From: Micromonospora phytophila
GTDB taxonomy: Bacteria > Actinomycetota > Actinomycetes > Mycobacteriales > Micromonosporaceae
DNA length: 64,000 nt
Assembly (NCBI RefSeq): GCF_023656545.1
Contig: NZ_JAMOKF010000001.1
Location: 28,349-92,348, forward strand
Direction: 5' to 3'
In this document: piece after piece, positions 54,567 through 62,223 of the stretch
Position numbering within the stretch: position 1 is the first letter of the stretch
How the letters are laid out: every line of letters begins with the position of its first letter
Made by a program: the position numbers and the translations under genes
Notes under the pieces: model-generated
What the model was told of the DNA's origin: nothing
The model's database searches: none
Seen by the model: only the letters and a program-made list of their open reading frames with translations

Positions 54567-54720
54567 CTATAGCTGCTTGACCTGGTCGGCTAGAGCTTTG
54601 CCGCTATCGGTGAGTTCGACGATGCTGGCGCGCTTGTCGGAGGGGGCGGGTTTACGGCGGATGTGGCCAATGGCTTCGAGCTTGCGGGTCATGAGCGTGA
54701 CGCTGGGCGGCTCGCAGCCG
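54567..54720 (-). pseudogene. MarR regulator C-terminal fragment
   Basis: PSVTLMTRKLEAIGHIRRKP followed by SDKRASIVELTDSGKALADQ is the recognition helix, wing and following helix of MarR proteins (..VTRLVDRLEAxGYVRRRPxPxDRRAxxVxLT..). The N-terminal dimer and first helices are absent. The fragment meets an MFS gene fragment head to head at about 54700-54720. Confidence 0.8.
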
Positions 54721-55908
54721 AGCGCCGCCGGATGCTGGTCGCCGGGCTGTTCCTGTTCTCCGCCTCGAGTCTGGTCGGCGGCCTGGCAACCGCTCTGGAG
54801 AGCCTGGTGGGGGCCCGCGTCGCGCAGGGCGTCGGCGCCGCGATGCTGGCCCCGGCGACGCTGGCCGTGATCAACACCTACTTCACCGAGCCGCAGGCGC
54901 GCGCCCGGGCGTTCGGCGCATGGTCCGCCTCGGGCGGTGTGGGCGGGATGGCCGGCGCGCTCGCCGGCGGCGCCATCACCACCGGGCTGTCGTGGCGGTG
55001 GGTCTTCCTCATCAATGTACCGATCGGCGCCGTGCTGATCGTACTGGCCATGATGTCGCTGGTCGGCACGCGAGCCAACCGGCGGGAATCGCTCGACCTC
55101 ACTGGCGCGGTCACGGGAACAGCTGGACTGGCCGCGCTGATCTACGGGGTCATGCAAAGCGCCGACCACGGCTGGACGTCCGTACGGGTCCTCGGGCCAG
55201 CCGGGACGGGCCTGCTCCTGCTCGTCATCTTCACAACGGGCTGCCGTGGTGGAGGCACGTTTCGCCACCCGACCGATGATGCCCCTGCGGCTGTTCAGAA
55301 TCCGGACCGTGGTTGTCAGCAACGGCATGCTGCTGCTGTTCGGCGGCATCGCCATTGCGATGTGGTACTTCACGTCGCTATTCATGCAAAACGCACTCGG
55401 CTACAGCGCACTTGAAGCCGGGCTCGGACAGACGCCCGCGGCGGTGACGTTCGTGGTGATCGCGCGATTCGCCGCCAACCTGCTGCCCCGAACCGGCGTA
55501 CGCCCTCTGGTACTGGCCGGCTGCGCCTGCTTCCTGGTCGGCTTCGGCTGGCTCGCCCAGGCCCACACCGACAGCGATTACGTCACCAGCGTGCTCGGAC
55601 CCACGCTGCTCATCGCCGTCGGCATCGGGCTGACCTTCCCCACCCTCATGGCCGCGGCCACCGCTGACGTTCCCGAGGGCGACGCGGGGATTATCGGCGG
55701 CCTGGCCAACACCGCGACTCAGGTAGGCGGGTCGGTAGGCCTGGCGGTGCTCGCGACCGCCGCCAGCGCCAGAACCGCGATGCAGGCCGGTGTGAGTTCC
55801 CCGGCGGCCCTCGCCGCCGGCTACGACCTGGTCTTCCTCACGGCGGCCGGGCTCGGCCTGGCCATCGCGGTAACCAGCGTGCTGCTGCCACGGCACCGGC
55901 GCGGCTGA
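54705..55908 (+). pseudogene. MFS drug exporter (DHA2/EmrB-like), truncated and frameshifted
   Basis: Coding begins abruptly within the first cytoplasmic loop (GRLAAERRRMLVAGLFLFSA); the first membrane helices are missing. RARAFGAWSASGGVGGMAGA and SWRWVFLINVPIGAVLIVLA are typical DHA2 motifs. A frame change near 55235 separates this part from EARFATRPMMPLRLFRIRTV and the remaining helices to 55908. Neither half can make a full transporter. It was presumably controlled by the truncated marR next to it. Confidence 0.85.
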
Positions 55909-55928
55909 CCACCGGTGTCGCCGCGTGC

Positions 55929-55957
55929 TTGACAGTTGATCGACGTACTGCTATCTG
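55929..55957 (+). promoter_or_regulatory. promoter of the chitosanase gene
   Basis: TTGACA (55929-55934), a 17-base spacer and TATCTG (55952-55957) form a near-consensus sigma70-type promoter, unusual for this genome. It overlaps the palindrome TGTTAACA at the expected start point, a possible repressor site. The untranslated leader would be about 95 bases. Confidence 0.7.
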
Positions 55958-56058
55958 TTAACACAGTTTCCTGATGCTTGCGGCGCCCACCGGGACGGAT
56001 CCGCCGCACCGGGCCACCGACCGGCCCCTCAGCACGCCGCCCCTTCCCGAGGAGCACC

Positions 56059-57261
56059 ATGGTTCGCAAGAGAAGAGCTGCCTACATCGTGGGCGCCCTG
56101 CTGATCGGCGTCGCGGCGGTCGGCTACGGCCTGCCGTCGGCCAGCGCCGCGACCGCGGGCCCGATCACCGGCCTTGCCGGCAAGTGCGTCGACGTCGCCG
56201 GCGCCAACCCGGCCAACGGCACGCCGGTCCAGCTCTACGACTGCAACGGCAGCGCCGCCCAGACGTGGACGGTCGGCAATGCCGACAACTCCATCCGGGC
56301 ACTCGGCAAGTGCCTTGACGTCACCGCCGCGTCGACCGCCAACGGCGCCAAGGTGCAGCTGTACGACTGCAACAACACCGGCGCCCAGAAGTGGACGGCC
56401 AGCAGCGGTGCGCTCGTCAACTCCGGCTCGGGCAAGTGCCTCGACGTCACCGACCGGAGCACGGTCAACGGCGCCCGGTTGCAGATCTGGAGCTGCGCGG
56501 GCACCCCAAACCAGCAGTGGACCCTGCCCGGTGGGGGCACGCCCACCCCCACCACCCCGGCGGGGGCCAACCTCGACGACCCGGCGAAGAAGGACGTCGC
56601 CATGCAGCTCGTCTCGGCGGCGGAGAACTCCTCGCTCGACTGGCGCGCGCAGTTTTCCTACATCGAGGACATCGGCGACGGGCGCGGCTACACCGCCGGC
56701 ATCATCGGCTTCTGCTCCGGCACCGGCGACATGCTGCAACTTGTCGAGGCGTACACGCGCACCAAGCCGGGCAACGTGCTGGCCGCGTACCTGCCGGCGC
56801 TGCGCGCCGTCAACGGCAGCGACTCGCACGCCGGCCTCGATCCCAACTTCCCCCGCGACTGGCGGGCCGCGGCCACCGACCCGTTGTTCCGGGCCGCGCA
56901 GGAGGCCGAGCGGGACCGGGTGTACTTCAACCCGTCGGTACGCGACGGCAAGGCCGACCAGGTCCGCGCGCTCGGTCAGTTCGCCTACTACGACGCCGCG
57001 GTGATGCACGGGTACGAGGGCATGCGGGCAATCCACAATCGCGCTCTCGCCCGGGCGAAGCCTCCGGCTCAGGGCGGCGACGAGCGGGCCTGGCTCAACG
57101 CCTTCCTCGACGAGCGGGTCATCGAGATGAAGAAGGAGGCGGCCCACTCGGACACGTCCCGCGTCGACACGGCCCAGCGGGTCTTTCTCAACAACGGCAA
57201 CTTCGACCTGAACACGCCACTGGTGTTCGCCGTCTACGGCGACCAGTACCGCATCGGCTAG
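56059..57261 (+). CDS. GH46 chitosanase with ricin-type carbohydrate-binding domain
   Basis: 400 residues with GAGGAGC before the ATG. A signal peptide ends near SASAAT (about residue 31). A CBM13/ricin beta-trefoil domain (about 34-155) has three QxW repeats (QTW, QKW, QQW). A TPTPTTPAG linker leads to the GH46 domain: SAAENSSLDWRAQFSYIEDI carries the catalytic Glu and the region up to DGRGYTAGIIGFCSGTGDM the catalytic Asp. It cleaves chitosan outside the cell. Most GH46 enzymes lack a ricin module, so the fusion is notable. Confidence 0.93.
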   Translation: MVRKRRAAYIVGALLIGVAAVGYGLPSASAATAGPITGLAGKCVDVAGANPANGTPVQLYDCNGSAAQTWTVGNADNSIRALGKCLDVTAASTANGAKVQLYDCNNTGAQKWTASSGALVNSGSGKCLDVTDRSTVNGARLQIWSCAGTPNQQWTLPGGGTPTPTTPAGANLDDPAKKDVAMQLVSAAENSSLDWRAQFSYIEDIGDGRGYTAGIIGFCSGTGDMLQLVEAYTRTKPGNVLAAYLPALRAVNGSDSHAGLDPNFPRDWRAAATDPLFRAAQEAERDRVYFNPSVRDGKADQVRALGQFAYYDAAVMHGYEGMRAIHNRALARAKPPAQGGDERAWLNAFLDERVIEMKKEAAHSDTSRVDTAQRVFLNNGNFDLNTPLVFAVYGDQYRIG

Positions 57262-57417
57262 GTGCCTGCGGATTTGATGGCGACGGCCGCCGCGGCCTGC
57301 TCGGCCTGCTGCCGGATGGTCGGGTAGGGCCGGCCGGCGCCAACGCCACCCGCCTCCCGCGCGCCGGCTTGACCTCAACCTCACACGAGGTTCTAGCCTG
57401 CTTCCCGGAGGTACGGC

Positions 57418-59313
57418 ATGAGCATGGAAGTTACCGCGTGGATGTCCCTGCACCACGCGATGAACGCGCAGGACGAACGACCACTGTCGCGGGCGACGTT
57501 GAAGCGCATCGCGCGGTTCGCGCGGCCGCACCGTACCTTGATCATCAGGTTCCTGCTGTTGAGCGTGGTGACAGCGGTCCTCACGGTGGCGGCACCGGTG
57601 CTCGCCGGTCGGGTGGTCGACGCCATCGTCGACGGTGCCGACAGCGGCATCGTGATCCGCCTGGCGGTGCTGATCGCCGTGATTGCCCTGGCCGAGGCCG
57701 GCCTGGGTCTGGTGACGCGGTTCCTGTCAGCAAGCATCGGTGAGGGACTCATCGTCCAGCTGCGGACGGCCGTCTTCGACCACGTCCAGCGCATGCCGGT
57801 GGCGTTCTTCACCCGGACCCGCACGGGCGCGCTGGTCAGCCGCTTGAACAACGACGTCATCGGCGCGCAGCGGGCCTTCAGCGGCACCCTGTCGAGTGTG
57901 GTCGGCAACGCCGTCACACTGATCCTGACCCTGGCGGTCATGCTGAGCTTCTCGTGGCAGATCACGCTGCTGGCGCTGGTGCTGCTGCCCATCTTCGTCC
58001 TCCCGGCCCGCCGGATGGGTTCGAGGCTCGCCCAGTTGCAGCGCGAAGCGGCCGAGCACAACGCGGCCATGAGCACCCGGATGACCGAACGCTTCTCCGC
58101 ACCCGGAGCGACACTGGTCAAGCTGTACGGGCGTCCGGCCGAGGAGTCGGCCGAGTTCGCGGCCCGGGCACGACGTGTTCGCGACATCGGCATCCGCGCC
58201 GCCATGCTCCAGTGGGTCTTCATCACCGCACTCACCGTCGTCGGCTCGCTGGCGTTGGCCCTGGTCTACGGGCTGGGTGGTCTCTACGCCCTGCGGGGCA
58301 GCCTCGACGCCGGCACCGTGGTCGCGCTCGCGCTGCTCCTGTCGCGCCTCTATGCACCGTTGACGTCGCTGGCCAGCGCCCGGGTCGAGGTGATGAGCGC
58401 CCTGGTGAGCTTCGAGCGGGTGTTCGAGATCCTCGACCTCAAGCCGCTGATCCTCGACAAGCCCGACGCACGCCCGCTTCCCGACGGGCCGCTCGCCGTG
58501 GAGTTCGACGCGGTACGGTTCGGCTACCCGTCGGCTGACAAGGTGTCGCTCGCGTCCTTGGAGGATGTCGCGAAGCTCGATACGCGCGGCGGCGAGGAGG
58601 TGCTGCACGGCGTGTCCTTCCGCGCCGAGGCGGGGCAGATGGTCGCCCTGGTCGGGTCCTCCGGAGCAGGCAAGTCCACCATCGCCCAGCTCGTGCCGCG
58701 CCTGTACGACGTCGAGGATGGCGCGGTGAAGCTCGCCGACGTCGACGTACGCGACCTGTCGGCCGAGTCGATCCGGACGGCACTCGGCGTGGTGACCCAG
58801 GACGGGCATCTGTTTCACGAGAGCATCCGCGCCAACCTGGCGATCGCCCGGCCGGGCGCGACCGAAGACGAGATGTGGGACGTGCTGCGGCGGAGCCGAC
58901 TCGACACCCTGATCCGCTCACTCCCGGATGGGCTCGACACCATCGTCGGTGAACGTGGGTACCGCCTGTCGGGCGGCGAACGGCAACGGCTCACCATCGC
59001 GCGGCTCCTGCTGGCCCGTCCCCGTGTGGTCATCCTCGACGAGGCCACGGCGCATCTCGACTCCACTTCGGAAGCCGCAGTGCAGGACGCCCTCGCCGAG
59101 GCCCTGGCCGGTCGGACGAGTGTGGTCATCGCGCACCGGCTCTCCACCATCCGCGCGGCCGACCAGATCCTCGTCATCGAGGACGGACGCGTCATCGAAC
59201 GCGGGCGACACAACGACCTGCTCGCCGCTGGCGGCCGGTACCAGGAGTTGTACCGCACCCAGTTCGACCAGGAAGGGCCGCCGGTCCCGAAGGAGCGGGT
59301 CGCGACCGTCTGA
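57418..59313 (+). CDS. ABC exporter, fused membrane and ATPase domains
   Basis: 631 residues with GGAGG seven bases before the ATG. Six membrane helices lie in residues 40-330. The nucleotide-binding domain has Walker A VGSSGAGKST at about 412, signature LSGGERQR at about 517, Walker B VVILDEATA at about 537, and the H-loop in VIAHRLSTI. This is a type IV exporter half-transporter that works as a homodimer or with a partner; no partner is adjacent. Substrate (drug, lipid or peptide) unknown. Confidence 0.93.
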   Translation: MSMEVTAWMSLHHAMNAQDERPLSRATLKRIARFARPHRTLIIRFLLLSVVTAVLTVAAPVLAGRVVDAIVDGADSGIVIRLAVLIAVIALAEAGLGLVTRFLSASIGEGLIVQLRTAVFDHVQRMPVAFFTRTRTGALVSRLNNDVIGAQRAFSGTLSSVVGNAVTLILTLAVMLSFSWQITLLALVLLPIFVLPARRMGSRLAQLQREAAEHNAAMSTRMTERFSAPGATLVKLYGRPAEESAEFAARARRVRDIGIRAAMLQWVFITALTVVGSLALALVYGLGGLYALRGSLDAGTVVALALLLSRLYAPLTSLASARVEVMSALVSFERVFEILDLKPLILDKPDARPLPDGPLAVEFDAVRFGYPSADKVSLASLEDVAKLDTRGGEEVLHGVSFRAEAGQMVALVGSSGAGKSTIAQLVPRLYDVEDGAVKLADVDVRDLSAESIRTALGVVTQDGHLFHESIRANLAIARPGATEDEMWDVLRRSRLDTLIRSLPDGLDTIVGERGYRLSGGERQRLTIARLLLARPRVVILDEATAHLDSTSEAAVQDALAEALAGRTSVVIAHRLSTIRAADQILVIEDGRVIERGRHNDLLAAGGRYQELYRTQFDQEGPPVPKERVATV

Positions 59314-59617
59314 AGGACGTCTTCGTGCCGCCGCCCGCCACGGTCCACCCGTGGTAGGCGACGGCCAAGCCGGGGTCCGTCGTCGTCGCCGGATTTGTCG
59401 TCGTCATCACGGTGCAGTCCGCCTTGCCGGCTGGGCCAACACCGCCAGCGCGCCGCGCCCACACCACCGCCGCAAGTCGCTCCCACACTCCACGGCATTC
59501 CCATACCGGACAATCCCGGAACACTCCGGGTCCTGGCATCACCATGTCCGCCTACACCGACGACGGAGTATCGTTCGCGAACGTTGTGGTCGAGAACAGC
59601 ACGGATTGGCAGACGAC
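59314..59617. other. intergenic region with a 12-bp palindrome
   Basis: About 300 bases. CGTTCGCGAACG at 59572-59583 is a perfect palindrome 35 bases before the next start codon and may be an operator. No other feature is supported. Confidence 0.4.
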
Positions 59618-60160
59618 ATGCTGGGGGTCGAAGAGCTGGAGGCCGCGCTTCCCGCGATGACGCCGTGGCGTGTGGCTGGGGGGCGCAGCGTGGACTGGGT
59701 TGTCCTTGAGGCGGCCCTCGGGACGGCGCTGCCCTCGGACTTCCGCTCTCTGGCGGAGGCGTACCCGGTGCTGGTCATCGACGACTTCCTCATGGTGTCC
59801 GCTCCGACGCCCGGTACCGAGGCGTTGTGGGGATCCGAAAGCCGGGAGGACGAGATCCTGCAGGATCTGTACGAGATGGGCGACACCGAGGACTACGTTC
59901 CCTTCCCGCAGCCGGGAGGCCTGATCGAATGGGCGGCGTCCAATTCGGGGGACTCCTTCTACTGGCGGACGAGTCCCGCGGACCCGGACGCTTGGCCGGT
60001 GGTCGTCCGCGGAGACAACGGCGACTGGTCGGAGTTCCCGGTCGGTGCCGTCGAGTTCCTGGCCGGCGTGTACGGGCGCACCATCCACGTGCCGGGTATG
60101 CCCGGGGACTTCCCCAGTCAGAACCCGCAGGTGCTGGGCCTGAGCGACCGCATCGACTGA
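59618..60160 (+). CDS. SMI1/KNR4 (SUKH) family protein
   Basis: 180 residues from the ATG at 59618. DWVVLEAALGTALPSDFRSL then AEAYPVLVIDDFLMVSAP is the SUKH core (..E..LG..LP.df..l...), with GDSFYWRT, WPVVVRGDNGDWSEFPVGAV and FLAGVYGRTI completing the fold. Members are mostly immunity proteins of contact-dependent toxin systems. No toxin gene is adjacent. Confidence 0.85.
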   Translation: MLGVEELEAALPAMTPWRVAGGRSVDWVVLEAALGTALPSDFRSLAEAYPVLVIDDFLMVSAPTPGTEALWGSESREDEILQDLYEMGDTEDYVPFPQPGGLIEWAASNSGDSFYWRTSPADPDAWPVVVRGDNGDWSEFPVGAVEFLAGVYGRTIHVPGMPGDFPSQNPQVLGLSDRID

Positions 60161-60223
60161 TCGGCAACTGATCCGCAGGCACACTGTCTTGGTGGGTGAC
60201 ATGGCGGGCAGGCTGTCGCGCTC

Positions 60224-60572
60224 GTGTTGATCGATGTGATCGTGGGCTGGCGGACCGGTATGGATGATTTGCTGGCGCGGTTCGCGCACCGGTTCGGGCG
60301 TGCGGAACCACGCCGGCAGGCGCTGAGCTATCTGGTCGGGTTGCTGTCGCCCCTGGCGAGCAGGAACGGCTGGACTCTGGCCGAGGCCGCCGGCGATACG
60401 ACGCCGGATCGGATGCAGCGGCTACTCAACCGGGCCGCGTGGGACCCGGGCGCTGTTCGCGACGATCTGTTCACCTAAGTGGCCGAGCACCTTGGGCGCG
60501 ACGACGGGGTGCTGATCGTCGATGAGACCGGCTTCCTGAAGAAGGGGGTCAAGGCGGCCGGGGTGCAGCGGG
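60224..60572 (+). pseudogene. IS701-family transposase N-terminal remnant with in-frame stop
   Basis: LARFAHRFGRAEPRRQALSY then LVGLLSPLASRNGWTLAEAA matches the N-terminus of IS701 transposases. A TAA at 60476-60478 replaces the Tyr codon expected in DDLxxYVVEHLG, after which the same frame continues with VAEHLGRDDGVLIVDETGFL and KKGVKAAGVQR. Homology ends near 60572, where a different gene fragment begins. Confidence 0.85.
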
Positions 60573-60575
60573 GGA

Positions 60576-60762
60576 TACGAGGAGATGCGCGCCCACCCCG
60601 ACGCGCTGGCGATGATCCGGGACGAACTGCACCGGCTCGGTTGGCCGACAGACCAGGCCGACCAGATGGTGCGGCGGATGGACCGGACCGGCGAGCCGAC
60701 GGGTGTACCTGTTCCGGTGCCTGCACTGCGGCGCGCACCTGGCCTCCTGGGACATCGGATGA
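60576..60762 (+). pseudogene. CbrC family C-terminal fragment, frameshifted
   Basis: YEEMRAHPDALAMIRDELHR then LGWPTDQADQMVRRMDRTGE in one frame and YLFRCLHCGAHLASWDIG in the next join into the C-terminal half of a CbrC/UPF0167 protein with its CxxC zinc pair. One extra base near 60700 breaks the frame, and the N-terminal half was lost at the junction with the IS701 remnant. Confidence 0.7.
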
Positions 60763-60891
60763 TCGACGGCGGCAGGGACAGGTCAGTGGCGCCGGTGCGT
60801 CGGTCGATGATGGTGCTGGGATGTCCGCAGAATTCTGGACACCCTGCTGCTGATCGGCACGATGTCGGTCGGCCGCTCTACGGTGTGCGTC

Positions 60892-62223
60892 GTGAACGCC
60901 GTCCAGACGTACCGATATCTCCAGCCGTCGGCCATGCGCGCCGGTGGCCTCGACCTGCAGACCTGCGGTGGCCCGGCGGCCAATCCGCGTTTCTTCTCCG
61001 GTTTTCTCACCACACCTGCGGCGGCGGCCGCTGGCCTGCTCGCCGTAGCCGAGGTGGCCCGTACCCGCTACCACCAGCCGGTCAGCCCGGCCAGCCTGGA
61101 CCCGGTGGTGACCGGCAGCCGGGGCCGGCTGCGCTTTGAGTCATTCTCGGGCTGCTGCGGGGTGTACGCCCGGATGGACGTGGTTCCGGCCGGCTTCGAC
61201 GGCGAGATCGTCGGTCACGGCACCACCAACGTCGACGTCAACCCGCCGCTGCGGGAGGCGCTCGCCCGGGTTGGTGGGATCGAGCCGCTGCACGTGGCTG
61301 TAGGCCCGGACGACCTCACGGTCTCCACGATGGAGGGTGCGGTGGTGGAGCGGAAGGTGCCGCTGCCGGGGCGCTGGTTGCGTGGCTTCGCCGAGGTGCA
61401 CGTGCTCACGGCCGGGTTCGAACCGCGCGCCGAGATCCCCGCCGCCGAGGCCGCCGCGTTCCTGGGCCGGCTGCCCAAGGCCGGCGACCGATCGGTGCTC
61501 TGGGCGGTGCCGGCCGGGCGGACCCTCCGGCTGACCTCGCGGGCCGTGCCGGGGGCCGTCTGTCTGTCCGGCGCGGGGCGGCTCGCGGCGCTGCGCGGGC
61601 TGCTCCGGCACGCGCGCACCCTGCGGGTGTACGGGCCGGCGGTGCGCGCCGGTTCGCCGGCCGTGCCAAGCACCTGGGAGCTGGACACCGGGGCGCTGCG
61701 GCTGTCGCTGACACTGTCTCCCGAGCCGTACCGGGGGTTCTCCGGGGAGGGGGCCGCCCTGCTCTCGCTCGCCGGTGACGAAGTGATCGACGACGCGGAG
61801 CTGGTCGGCGCTCTGCTCGCCTGGGACCCGACGATCGACGTCGCCGCGCTGGCCGACGCGGCCGGCCTGCCCGACAACCGGGTCCGCGCCGCCCTGGCCC
61901 AGCTCGGCACCGCCGGACGGGTCGGCTACGACGTCGCCGAGGGTGCGTACTTCCACCGGGTGATGCCCTACGACGGGGGCCTGGCCGAGCGGGACAACCC
62001 CCGCCTGGTCGGCGCGCGGACGCTGGTGGAGCAGGGCGCGGTCCGCCTGGACGGGAAGCACGCCACCGTACGCAGCGGCGACGAGGAGTACCGGGTACGC
62101 CGCCAGCCCGACGGAAGCCTCACGTGTTCCTGTCAGTGGTGGGCGAAGCACCGAGGACAGCGCGGCCCGTGCAAGCACGCCCTCGCGGTGTCGATGGTGG
62201 CGCCGGCGGAGGTGGAGGTGTGA
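60892..62223 (+). CDS. SWIM zinc finger family protein
   Basis: 443 residues from the GTG at 60892. The C-terminal SWIM finger is CSCQWWAKHRGQRGPCKH (CxC...CxH). The N-terminal 350 residues are a family-specific mixed domain, including FESFSGCCGVYARMDVVPAG. Its last codon overlaps the next start (GTGA), so the two products are translated together. SWIM proteins with such partners occur in actinobacterial operons that often also carry MoxR ATPase and vWA genes, which would lie beyond the window. Confidence 0.9.
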   Translation: MNAVQTYRYLQPSAMRAGGLDLQTCGGPAANPRFFSGFLTTPAAAAAGLLAVAEVARTRYHQPVSPASLDPVVTGSRGRLRFESFSGCCGVYARMDVVPAGFDGEIVGHGTTNVDVNPPLREALARVGGIEPLHVAVGPDDLTVSTMEGAVVERKVPLPGRWLRGFAEVHVLTAGFEPRAEIPAAEAAAFLGRLPKAGDRSVLWAVPAGRTLRLTSRAVPGAVCLSGAGRLAALRGLLRHARTLRVYGPAVRAGSPAVPSTWELDTGALRLSLTLSPEPYRGFSGEGAALLSLAGDEVIDDAELVGALLAWDPTIDVAALADAAGLPDNRVRAALAQLGTAGRVGYDVAEGAYFHRVMPYDGGLAERDNPRLVGARTLVEQGAVRLDGKHATVRSGDEEYRVRRQPDGSLTCSCQWWAKHRGQRGPCKHALAVSMVAPAEVEV

